The notes beneath the pieces were generated by a model. The model was given only the letters and a program-made list of their open reading frames with translations. It had not been told where the DNA came from and searched no databases. Shown here piece after piece: positions 1-6,433 of a stretch of 17,154 nt of DNA; the first letter of the stretch is position 1, and every line of letters begins with the position of its first letter. A program made the translations under genes and the position numbers. The stretch is from Lachnospiraceae bacterium (GTDB lineage Bacteria; Bacillota; Clostridia; Lachnospirales; Lachnospiraceae): the NCBI GenBank assembly GCA_017404585.1, contig JAFRCB010000319.1, positions 1 to 17,154 on the forward strand, given 5' to 3'.

Positions 1-911
1 ATTCTGGCGACCATTGCGTTTGTCCAGAACGGAATCGGTTCGCTTATAAGTCCGAGGTTCCGAAGAAGTACATTGACAGCACCCGAAGGCTGCAGCATGA
101 TGTTCATGATCATCAGAGATACGAACTGCGGAACGGCTATGGAGAGCACAAAGCAGAATCTCCAGAACCCCTTCCATTTCGTATCCTTCCTGTTGATGAC
201 CATAGCCAGCATCATACCGAGAATGTAATTGAGGAACGTTGCAAATATTGCCCAGACGACTGTCCATGCAAGTACATGCCAGAACTGGCGGCCGATATTG
301 CCGTTCATGTTCAGCACTCTCTGGAACTGATGCAGGCCGTCCCAGTCAAAAAGGACCAGATGCTCGCCTTCCTTGGAATACGTCGTAAACGCCATCGTGA
401 TCATGTAGACCAGAGGGACGATATTGAATATCAGGATACCGACGCAGGGAAGCGTCATCAGGGTGATATGACGGTTGCTGTCGAACAGGTTCTTTACATC
501 CTTGCCAAGACTCGGTACCTTTTCCACGTTCTCAATCATCTTCTGCAGCTTGTAAGAATGTCGAAGCTGCAGGACCCAGAGCGCAATGAAACCCGCGATG
601 ACAAAGCATGTGATCACGCCTGCGAGCAGGATCTGCTGCGAATTGTCACCGGCTGAGTATTCATAAATCTGTTTGGCTTCATTCCAGACCTTCCCCTGCG
701 CTTCAGTGCCGAGGGTCGGCATCATACTCAGATTGTGAGCGCCTGTAGAGATCATAAAGCCAAAGAAAGCGATCTCCAAAAGTAAGATGACAGCGCCTTT
801 TACAATCTGCCGGTGTCCTGCTATGCCCGCTCCCATGATCACGGCAGAAAGTTTCGTTAAAAGATCACCCTTTATCAGTGCATTTTTCACGGAAATGCGA
901 TCTTCATTCAT
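1..911 (-). CDS. Sugar ABC transporter permease, MalF-like (3' part beyond left edge)
   Basis: Inner-membrane permease of a carbohydrate ABC importer, probably for maltodextrin or a similar oligosaccharide. I translated the minus strand by hand. An ATG at 911 follows GGGAGGTAA at good spacing, and the frame stays open for about 303 codons to the window edge, so the C-terminus is missing. Hydrophobic segments lie near residues 39-58, 97-118, 155-180, 228-252 and 262-288. A long N-terminal extension with two membrane spans before the core is typical of MalF/GanP-type permeases rather than short MalG-type ones. It lies directly downstream of the malE-like gene, from which it is separated by two hairpins. 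A malG-like gene is expected to the left. The substrate is inferred from the neighbouring binding protein only. Confidence 0.88.
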   Translation of the reverse strand, partial: MNEDRISVKNALIKGDLLTKLSAVIMGAGIAGHRQIVKGAVILLLEIAFFGFMISTGAHNLSMMPTLGTEAQGKVWNEAKQIYEYSAGDNSQQILLAGVITCFVIAGFIALWVLQLRHSYKLQKMIENVEKVPSLGKDVKNLFDSNRHITLMTLPCVGILIFNIVPLVYMITMAFTTYSKEGEHLVLFDWDGLHQFQRVLNMNGNIGRQFWHVLAWTVVWAIFATFLNYILGMMLAMVINRKDTKWKGFWRFCFVLSIAVPQFVSLMIMNIMLQPSGAVNVLLRNLGLISEPIPFWTNAMVAR

Positions 912-982
912 GACAGATTACCTCCCGATGGAGTGAATGACAGGCGGCCGCTTATGGCCAGCCGTTGTTACCGTGCTGGATA

Positions 983-1048
983 GAATGAACCGGGGGACAG
1001 CCCCTGGTCCATTCCGCTTTTCGGCACGGGCCGCAGTGGCCCGGCCGA
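983..1048 (-). promoter_or_regulatory. Two intercistronic hairpins between malE-like and malF-like genes
   Basis: The 162-bp gap between the binding-protein and permease genes holds two inverted repeats. At 983-1014, arms of about 13 bp close on a 4-nt loop (997-1000), with one pair that is wobble or mismatch depending on strand. At 1021-1048, CGGGCC and GGCCCG close on a 5-nt loop and are flanked by TCGG/CCGA. Neither is followed by a T-run in the direction of transcription. I therefore read them as mRNA-stabilising or attenuating elements that would give more binding protein than permease, as known for malE-malF in enterobacteria. That role is inference. Confidence 0.6.
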
Positions 1049-1073
1049 CCCGATTCAATTCACATAACTTAAC

Positions 1074-2324
1074 TTACTGTACTGCGGAAGTATTCATCGA
1101 TGTGTTCATAGCCTCTGTCTTATCTGCAGCGTTGTCATGTGTCACAGTGCCAGACACGAGCTCTTTACCCATAGATTCCGCAGGAGTCCAGTAATTGCCC
1201 ATGTTCGCCTGAAGAGGCTGTACAATAGAAGCAAAGTCCATTGCATCCATCTGTGCTTTGGCAAGCGGATCGTCTACTGTGATATTGCTGTCTGTCGGGA
1301 TGATGTTGCGAAGCTCGTAGTGTGCTTTCTGAGCATCTGTGCCGCCAAGATATGCAGCAAGGGCAACTGCCACTTCCGGATGATCTTTGTAAAGCGCGGT
1401 TGCTGGATTCACGCCGACTGCCTTGGAGCCTGCGAAGGCCTTCATCTGTTTAAGCTCGCCATCGATCGTGATGGACGGTGCTGCCGCAATGCCGAGATTT
1501 TCGCCGTAAGCGTCAACAGCCTTCTGATAATCCCATGTGCCGGAGAAGAATGCCTTGGCATCAGCATTTGTTCCAACATCGCCGTTCGAGAAGTTGGGAT
1601 TGGCAATAAGATCTACCAGATAATTGGTAACTGCTACAGCCTTGTCGCCGCTGAAGTCAAATCCTGCATCGGCGTCACTGCCGTTCTCTCCGAACAGTGT
1701 GCATCCATTTGCAACATAGAAAGCGGCGATATACCAGGAATTGTCCATCGGGAAAGCTACCTTGCCCTTTTCGAGCATAGCGTCAAGTGATTTGACGTCC
1801 TCATCCGAGAATACGGACTTATCGTAGTACATGAACCATGTATTGCCGGTGAACGGGAAGCCGTAGACAGAACCGTCATAGGTTACTGTATTCACCGTCG
1901 TCTCAGAGTTGTTGGCCTTCATAGTCTCGACATTGCTGCCGCCGAGCTCGGCAAGGCCGCCGGTCTTGAGCAGATCCGGAATCTGGTCATTTGCGAACAT
2001 GTATACATCGGCGCCAACGCTTGGGTCTGTACCGATATTTGTCTTTGCGTCGCCTTCAGAGCATACGCCATACTTGAAAGTAATGTTCCATTCGGGATGT
2101 GCTGCTGCAAACGCCTCGCACTGCGTCTGGAGCCACTTGCCGTTGTCATCGGACTGGTCTTCCTGCGGACCCCATACCGTGACAGTGACATCCACCACTT
2201 CCTTGGTCTCCGAACCGCCGGCGTCACCGCCGCCTGTGCTGGCGCCGCCTGAACTGCCTCCGCATCCGGCAAGCAGACCCACACACAGCATTAATGCCAT
2301 CATCATTGCCATAAGCTTTTTCAT
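1074..2324 (-). CDS. Extracellular sugar-binding lipoprotein, MalE-like (maltodextrin type)
   Basis: Solute-binding subunit of an ABC sugar importer, 416 aa, anchored to the outer face of the membrane. The N-terminus is a lipoprotein signal: two lysines, a methionine-rich hydrophobic stretch and a lipobox LAGC with the lipidated Cys at residue 21. A Gly/Ser-rich linker follows. The body fits family-1/8 solute-binding proteins, with DVTVTVWGP after the linker, a central segment YGFPFTGNTWFMYYDKS, and the late KAFAGSKAVGVNP stretch characteristic of maltose/maltodextrin-binding proteins. The ATG at 2324 follows GGGAGG at good spacing. It is transcribed ahead of the malF-like permease and downstream of a divergence-free LacI gene. 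Maltodextrin specificity is inferred from family likeness. Confidence 0.9.
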   Translation of the reverse strand: MKKLMAMMMALMLCVGLLAGCGGSSGGASTGGGDAGGSETKEVVDVTVTVWGPQEDQSDDNGKWLQTQCEAFAAAHPEWNITFKYGVCSEGDAKTNIGTDPSVGADVYMFANDQIPDLLKTGGLAELGGSNVETMKANNSETTVNTVTYDGSVYGFPFTGNTWFMYYDKSVFSDEDVKSLDAMLEKGKVAFPMDNSWYIAAFYVANGCTLFGENGSDADAGFDFSGDKAVAVTNYLVDLIANPNFSNGDVGTNADAKAFFSGTWDYQKAVDAYGENLGIAAAPSITIDGELKQMKAFAGSKAVGVNPATALYKDHPEVAVALAAYLGGTDAQKAHYELRNIIPTDSNITVDDPLAKAQMDAMDFASIVQPLQANMGNYWTPAESMGKELVSGTVTHDNAADKTEAMNTSMNTSAVQ

Positions 2325-2357
2325 GTTTTTTTCCTCCCATGAATGATTTTATTTTCT

Positions 2358-2381
2358 GATCCAAAAGAGTTCCTTTGGATC
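2358..2381 (-). promoter_or_regulatory. Hairpin in the 5' leader of the malE-like gene
   Basis: GATCCAAA (2358-2365) and TTTGGATC (2374-2381) are perfect 8-bp inverted repeats with an 8-nt loop. They lie between the candidate -10 box and the ribosome-binding site of the binding-protein gene. The element could be an operator for a dimeric regulator or a leader-RNA hairpin; the sequence does not decide. Confidence 0.5.
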
Positions 2382-2392
2382 TGTTGCACCTA

Positions 2393-2421
2393 TTTATACA
2401 GGGAATCCCGCGCTTTTTCAT
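2393..2421 (-). promoter_or_regulatory. Candidate promoter of the malE-like gene
   Basis: Read on the minus strand, TATAAA (2393-2398) is preceded by 17 bp and then ATGAAA (2416-2421). The -10 is good and the -35 poor, as expected of a regulated promoter. It lies between the end of the LacI-family gene and the start of the binding protein. Confidence 0.4.
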
Positions 2422-2446
2422 TTTCCTGTCTTTTACAGCAAAAGGC

Positions 2447-3466
2447 TCACTGTCTCACCGGCGCCACACTCTCGCCTTCAATGAACTCATACGGTATTAG
2501 TTCGTGAACAGCCGGACCTCCGTAGGTAATCCTCAGCAGAAGATCATCGACGCATTTTTTAGCCAGCGTTGCCGTATCCTGCCTGATGGTCGCAAGTCTT
2601 GGAATGGAATATTTTGCATATGTAAGACCGTCAAAACCGATTACCGAAACATCTTCGGGAACACGACGACCGATATCCTTCAGGGCTCTGAGCGCCCCCA
2701 GCGCAATCGAATCGCTGATGGCAAAGACAGCTGTCAGATCCGGTGATCGCCCAAGTAATCTTACTGCTGCTTCATAGCCGCTTTCCGCCGAGTACGAACA
2801 GGGTTCGTAATCCCTGTCAAAATCAAAAGGAATGCCCTGCCTGTCAAGCGCCTCTACAGCTCCGATGATCTTGCCGTTCTTATGCTCTCTGCTGCGATTC
2901 GAAGAATAACCTCCGAGGATACCGATCCTTGTGTGTCCGTACGATAACAGCTTATTGACAGCATATTTTCCTGCGTCATAATAGTCTGTCGTAAAGCTTG
3001 ACAGGTTTTCGAATCCCAGATCCCGGGCATCGGTCGTGACAAGAACGCATGGCAGGTTTATCTGCGAGAACTCGTCGCGAAAGTTGTCAATATAGCCGCC
3101 TAAGAATATGATGCCCTTAGGCTTTATATAGGACACGGTCCGAACCGCTGTCGCCACTTCATTATCTGTTTCACCGATAAAGTGGACATTGATGTTCTCA
3201 TCGTACCCTCTCATCATGATCTGGATCTCCTCCAGAATAGACTCGAAAAATACATTTTTATTGCCGCGCACAATGATTGACACTTCCGATGAAATGACCT
3301 GTTTCAGTTTCCTGGCGTTGGAATTCGGCTGATATCCGCGCTCGCGTATGATCTCGCTGATTTTTTCTCTTGTCTCTTCACTGACATCCGCCCGGTTGTT
3401 GATCACCCTCGATACAGTTCCTATACTGTAGCCGGATATCCGTGCAATGTCTTTGATTGTCGTCAT
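2447..3466 (-). CDS. LacI-family transcriptional regulator
   Basis: DNA-binding repressor, 339 aa from the chosen start. Residues 1-25 form the LacI helix-turn-helix: TTIKDIARISGYSIGTVSRV followed by INNRADVSEETREKI and the hinge-region RERGYQPNSNARKL. The rest is a periplasmic-binding-protein-like effector domain, with AVFAISDSIALGALRALKD and PEDVSVIGFDG near the C-terminus as in LacI/GalR members. An in-frame ATG lies 24 codons upstream at 3538, but that would sit at about the predicted transcription start and inside the operator region. The start at 3466 has AAGGTG at proper spacing and begins exactly at the HTH. It probably controls the adjacent malE/malF-like genes and itself. The sugar effector is unknown. 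Confidence 0.92.
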   Translation of the reverse strand: MTTIKDIARISGYSIGTVSRVINNRADVSEETREKISEIIRERGYQPNSNARKLKQVISSEVSIIVRGNKNVFFESILEEIQIMMRGYDENINVHFIGETDNEVATAVRTVSYIKPKGIIFLGGYIDNFRDEFSQINLPCVLVTTDARDLGFENLSSFTTDYYDAGKYAVNKLLSYGHTRIGILGGYSSNRSREHKNGKIIGAVEALDRQGIPFDFDRDYEPCSYSAESGYEAAVRLLGRSPDLTAVFAISDSIALGALRALKDIGRRVPEDVSVIGFDGLTYAKYSIPRLATIRQDTATLAKKCVDDLLLRITYGGPAVHELIPYEFIEGESVAPVRQ

Positions 3467-3512
3467 GATTTCACCTTCACGGTATTGCCCGTATACCTTT
3501 CCCGGCATTTCC

Positions 3513-3537
3513 GTAACCGTTACCGTAAACGTTTCCA
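3513..3537. promoter_or_regulatory. Candidate operator(s) of the LacI-family gene
   Basis: Two adjacent palindromes lie just inside the expected transcription start. At 3513-3523, GTAAC and GTTAC flank a single C. At 3527-3534, AAACGTTT is perfect and embedded in a 14-mer that matches the catabolite-response-element pattern with about two mismatches. LacI-type repressors and CcpA both bind such CG-centred palindromes. I infer autorepression, catabolite control or both. Confidence 0.5.
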
Positions 3538-3544
3538 TATAGTG

Positions 3545-3575
3545 ATTATAACACCTATTTGCTGCATTTTGTCAA
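3545..3575 (-). promoter_or_regulatory. Sigma-A type promoter of the LacI-family gene
   Basis: On the minus strand TTGACA (3570-3575) and TATAAT (3545-3550) are both perfect consensus hexamers, with a rather long 19-bp spacer. The predicted transcription start near 3538 makes the upstream ATG at 3538 unlikely as a translation start and places the palindromes at 3513-3534 in the operator position. Confidence 0.65.
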
Positions 3576-3616
3576 CATTTTTTTTGCATTTTGTATAATA
3601 AAAGGAGGGGTGCTGT

Positions 3617-3651
3617 CTATGTCAGATAACATTTGCAAATATCTGACATAG
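3617..3651. repeat. 35-bp palindrome with ATTTGCAAAT core
   Basis: CTATGTCAGATA (3617-3628) and TATCTGACATAG (3640-3651) are perfect 12-bp inverted repeats around an 11-nt centre. The core, CAGAT-N2-CATTTGCAAAT followed by TCTG, lines up with the centre of the 91-bp element at 9350-9440, so this may be a shortened relative. It lies between the SDR stop and the LacI-gene promoter. On the minus strand it could serve as a weak terminator for the SDR transcript, with TTTTATTA following at some distance. Confidence 0.65.
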
Positions 3652-3685
3652 AGGGCGGTACAACTAATTCCCACAATTCTGCCCA

Positions 3686-4426
3686 TTATTCTTCAGGTGT
3701 ATAGGTCCAGCCGTGATCATCATGATAGATCATCAGCTTTGTCATTCCTCCATCGATACAGATATTCTCGCCAGTAATGAATCCAGCCTTGTCAGAGCAT
3801 AGGAATAATACCATATTAGCGATGTCCATCGGGTTTCCGACACGGCCGGCAGGTTGCTGCATCGCGTCCGGTCCCTCATACACATGATATGCCGTATCTA
3901 TCCATCCGGGGGAAATGGAGTTCACTCTCACCTTCCCTGATAAACTAACTGAGAGGGCATGTGTCAGTGCCGCTATACCGCCTTTCGCTGCCGTATAGCT
4001 CTCTGTCTGCGGTTGACTCATCCGATCACGGGACGATGATATATTAATGATGCATGCACCCTCACGAAAGTAAGGTTTAAAAAGCTTCGAAAGATAGAAC
4101 GGTGCCGTCACGCCGACAGCCATCGCATACTGGAATTCCTCATAACTGCATTCATCGATACCTTTCATAAGTGGGAGTGCATTGTTTATCAGATAGTCTA
4201 CACCTCCGCAATCCCGAATCACCATCTCTGCAAAGTCTTCCAGAACTGCTTTATCAGAGATATCACCTGCGTAGTGATCTCCCTCGGTTTTATCGATCAC
4301 ATATACCTTTACGCCCTGCTTTCGGAATTCATCCGCAATGCATTTGCCGATTCCGCGTGCCCCTCCGGTGACGACCGCTACTTTCTGATTCTCCTGGTTC
4401 TTGATACCTTCTCTCATACTTGTCAT
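3686..4426 (-). CDS. Short-chain dehydrogenase/reductase (SDR, classical)
   Basis: NAD(P)-dependent oxidoreductase of 246 aa, the usual length for classical SDRs. The nucleotide-binding motif TGGARGIG is at residues 20-27, the NNA structural motif at 81-83, catalytic Ser near 131, and Tyr144/Lys148 in SYTAAK. The C-terminal GENICIDGGMTKLM is typical of the family. The fourth catalytic-tetrad residue, normally Asn in a VNxxxPF context, appears as Gly105 (AVGVTAPF). The ATG at 4426 follows GGAGG with an 11-bp gap, slightly long. An in-frame ATG at 4417 would be further away. It has its own promoter and stands alone between the sugar locus and the gene-free array, so the substrate cannot be guessed. 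Confidence 0.9.
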   Translation of the reverse strand: MTSMREGIKNQENQKVAVVTGGARGIGKCIADEFRKQGVKVYVIDKTEGDHYAGDISDKAVLEDFAEMVIRDCGGVDYLINNALPLMKGIDECSYEEFQYAMAVGVTAPFYLSKLFKPYFREGACIINISSSRDRMSQPQTESYTAAKGGIAALTHALSVSLSGKVRVNSISPGWIDTAYHVYEGPDAMQQPAGRVGNPMDIANMVLFLCSDKAGFITGENICIDGGMTKLMIYHDDHGWTYTPEE

Positions 4427-4468
4427 CTCAATCTTTTCCTCCGTAAACTTCTAGTATACTATGTTCCA

Positions 4469-4497
4469 TTATTATGGTTACGACACCTGTCTGTCAA
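4469..4497 (-). promoter_or_regulatory. Promoter of the SDR gene
   Basis: On the minus strand TTGACA (4492-4497) is followed by a 17-bp spacer and TAATAA (4469-4474). The spacer contains an imperfect palindrome GACAGGTGTC that could be an operator. Transcription would start about 35 bp before the SDR start codon. Confidence 0.5.
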
Positions 4498-4557
4498 TTG
4501 GACTAGGAAATAATCACCGCTTTCACTCCTTCGAAATTGATTTGTTGGCACAGTTTT

Positions 4558-4689
4558 AGATCGTGTAAATCGCGATCTCTGGTCATACGCGAGATTAGCG
4601 ACTCACTCTGTGCGTCTTCCTTAGCGCAGCTCTGTGATCCGCCGGAGGCTCAATCTTCAACACAGGCTTTAGACCCTTGTTGAAGATTG
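4558..4689. other. Gene-free stretch with three hairpins before the array
   Basis: Between the SDR promoter and the array there is no credible gene. Three inverted repeats are visible. AGATCG/CGATCT pairs at 4558-4578. CTGTGC/GCGCAG pairs at 4608-4629 with one T-G pair that is allowed in plus-strand RNA. The strongest, at 4651-4689, has 12 perfect bp (CAATCTTCAACA/TGTTGAAGATTG) plus three more after a bulged C, around an 8-nt loop. A short TCTTTT run follows the last one on the plus strand. They could be the 5' part of a structured RNA that includes the array, or a plus-strand terminator. No clear plus-strand promoter was found. Confidence 0.5.
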
Positions 4690-4745
4690 AACGTCTTTTA
4701 CAACGTGAGGTAACTTCAACTGATTAACTGACAAAAAATGATGGA

Positions 4746-5398
4746 GACAGTAGAGAAATGACTTCCTGATTTTGTACTGTCGCTGAATTGGTTGTGACAG
4801 TACAGAATCAGGAAATGGTCTTTCTACTGTCGCTTAAACTTGACTGATTTGGACGGGACAGTAGAAAAACAAAATCTGATTGTTACTACTGCTGTTTTTG
4901 AGTCGTCTACATCTCAATTTGCAGTCGCCTGAACTGGTTTTATCGGATCCTACTGTCATCAGACTTTTGAAAACGATAATAAACGCAGTGTTCTCGATAA
5001 CTTTTTGCTCTTTCTACTGTCAGTTCAGAAAAATCATCTTTCAAACGACCGTATGGAAAATACATTTTGGTTTCTATACTGTCATCTTTTGTTGCCTTAG
5101 CAGTCGTATGCCATAAAAGCAAGTTTTATACTGTCCGCCAATTTCCCAGTCAACAGTACGAAAGAAACATTTCCTGCTCCCTACTGCAGACCCAACAGTC
5201 GTATACCAAAGAAGCAAGTTATGAACTGTCGCCACGGTTCACGACCGGCAGCTCATAAGAGACATCCGACAGCTCATAAGAGGCATTTCCTGCTCCCTAC
5301 TGCAGACCCGGCAGTCGTTAATTCAAAAAACAAAAATGAACTGTCGCCAAACTCTTGATCGACAGTTCATATGGGAAAATTCCTGCTTCCCGCTGTTG
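4746..5398. repeat. Array of about 12 CAGT-(28-30 bp)-ACTG modules, helically phased
   Basis: This gene-free stretch repeats a module that begins GACAGT (or a near variant) and ends ACTGTC. CAGT boxes start at 4748, 4798, 4859, 4922, 4986, 5049 (CCGT), 5101, 5154, 5196, 5270 (CAGC), 5312 and 5363. The partner ACTG starts at 4776, 4826, 4888, 4952, 5016, 5078, 5130, 5183, 5225, 5299, 5340 and 5392 (GCTG). The offset is 28-30 bp every time. Interiors differ between modules, but the end is often pyrimidine-rich (TTTCTACTG, CTCCCTACTG). Arms of neighbouring modules are inverted repeats, up to 19 bp (4763-4781 with 4796-4814). A 13th, decayed module may start at 5405. It is not CRISPR: there is no constant repeat longer than about 7 bp across all modules and no cas gene. 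Function is unknown. Confidence 0.75.
5169..5309. repeat. Exact 25-bp repeat and 21-bp tandem duplication inside the array
   Basis: Positions 5169-5193 recur without change at 5285-5309, 116 bp away, which shows that module pairs have been copied. Within that interval, 5245-5265 is duplicated in tandem at 5266-5286 with two differences, giving an extra half-module with a GGCAGC box at 5248. A decayed third copy of the 25-bp unit begins near 5378. The CAGTCG box pairs show the same copying at 5101, 5196 and 5312 (steps of 95 and 116 bp). Confidence 0.8.
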
Positions 5399-5467
5399 AC
5401 CTGGCAAGCGATATTCCCCAGGCACACTCCACCGGCTCGTTTTTAGATACACGCGCAGGTCTGTGAG

Positions 5468-6241
5468 TTACTTCGCCTCGCAGATAAGCGCGACCGGCTC
5501 CGAACCGGTAGAATTCAGGAATAGTCGGCCGCTGCCGTAGGGCGGCACCGGGTACTCATAAGCGTAGCCTTTTTTAGTCTGAGTGTCACGCACGCACTGC
5601 AGCATGAGTGGAAGCAATGACCCATCAAATGCGTGGTCCTGATGGGAGGTCAGATATATGTCAGGCTGAAGCTCCATTACCCGCAGAAGTGTTGCTTCCT
5701 GTTCAGCCGGCGAAAGATGCCCCGCAAAATTCAGGCACATCACAGGCGTCAGAGCGTCTCCTGACAGCAAGAGGCTCAGTGAGGGGAACCACACACCCAT
5801 CGAGCCTTCGGTATGTCCCGGCAGCGGGATCAGTTCGCCGGAAAGTCCGCCAAGATCAAATTCCCGAAAATCCAGCTGCAAGGTGTTACCCCAGTTCCCG
5901 GCTTGTACCGCAGGAGTGTCATTTCCGGCGTCCGGTGCCATCTCCCGGCGCCAGCGCTCAAGATGTTCCGGCTCATGCAGCGAAAGTAACGGAAAATCCG
6001 CCGGGTGCAGATAGACCCGTTCAAACTGCGCATTGCCTCCGACGTGGTCATAGTGACCATGGCTGTTGATAACAATCATCGGCAGCTCGGTCAGCTTCCG
6101 AACTGCGCCCTGCAGATCATCCCAGCCGCAGCATGTGTCAAACAGCAGTGCCTGGCTGTCACCGATCACCAGATTGGCACAGCAGTCTGCCCGATCTTGG
6201 AGCACCCAGACACGATCCATGATTTGAATTTTCCTGAACAA
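5468..6241 (-). CDS. MBL-fold metallohydrolase
   Basis: Metallo-beta-lactamase-fold hydrolase of 257 aa, cytoplasmic, with no signal peptide. The dinuclear metal motif SHGHYDHVGG gives His61, His63, Asp65 and His66. Further ligands are His143 (PLPGHTEGS), Asp162 (LLSGDAL) and His200 (LTSHQDH). Residues 85-125 form an insertion characteristic of glyoxalase-II-like or thioesterase-like members. I chose a TTG start at 6241 because GGAGG precedes it by 8 bp; the first ATG, at 6220, has no comparable site. It is the last gene of the long cluster, 192 bp after the MFS gene with a MITE-like element between. In this setting a thioester or lactone hydrolase would make sense, but the substrate is not shown by sequence. 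No clear intrinsic terminator follows. Confidence 0.85.
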   Translation of the reverse strand: MFRKIQIMDRVWVLQDRADCCANLVIGDSQALLFDTCCGWDDLQGAVRKLTELPMIVINSHGHYDHVGGNAQFERVYLHPADFPLLSLHEPEHLERWRREMAPDAGNDTPAVQAGNWGNTLQLDFREFDLGGLSGELIPLPGHTEGSMGVWFPSLSLLLSGDALTPVMCLNFAGHLSPAEQEATLLRVMELQPDIYLTSHQDHAFDGSLLPLMLQCVRDTQTKKGYAYEYPVPPYGSGRLFLNSTGSEPVALICEAK

Positions 6242-6309
6242 TGGGTAAACCTCCTATAATGATTCCAAGCACAAAGGCAGCAACTGCGTTCAAGATGTCG
6301 AAGAAAGAA

Positions 6310-6400
6310 CTGTCGCATTAAGACGTGTCGCTGCAGTATACTGCAGACATTATCTGCAAATGTCTGCCAAGTATAGTGTTAACACCGTCTAATGCGACAG
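6310..6400. repeat. MITE-like palindromic element, copy A (91 bp)
   Basis: The termini CTGTCGCATTA and TAATGCGACAG are perfect 11-bp inverted repeats, extended by GACG/CGTC after one bulged A. A second inverted repeat, GCAGACATT/AAATGTCTGC, lies at the centre, so the whole element can fold into one long hairpin. It matches copy B (9350-9440) without gaps at about 71 of 91 positions, conserved most at the ends and centre. It encodes no protein. No unambiguous target-site duplication is visible. It lies between the MFS transporter and hydrolase genes. Confidence 0.8.
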
Positions 6401-6433
6401 CCCCAGGAAAAGGAAGGGCGAACTGCCTGATGC

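Noticed and set aside
276..656. 126-codon open frame on the plus strand
   Set aside because: Antisense to the MalF-like permease, whose hydrophobic translation and ribosome-binding site are convincing.
3601..3650. Ten-codon ORF on the plus strand (MSDNICKYLT) behind AAAGGAGGGG and a TATAAT box, like a leader peptide
   Set aside because: The ORF lies almost wholly inside the 35-bp palindrome, which explains its sequence. No plus-strand gene follows, and TATAAT has only a 19-bp-spaced TTGTCA upstream.
4651..4689. Rho-independent terminator on the plus strand
   Set aside because: The hairpin is strong, but the following T-rich stretch (TCTTTT) starts about six bases later and is interrupted; no plus-strand gene precedes it. 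Kept only as a hairpin.
4880..5122. Short open frames on both strands within the array (78 and 60 codons)
   Set aside because: No ribosome-binding site, biased composition and position across the repeat modules; they are by-products of AT-rich repeats.
4746..5398. CRISPR array
   Set aside because: No constant repeat of 23 bp or more, spacing is uneven, and no cas gene is near. Only the short box words are constant.
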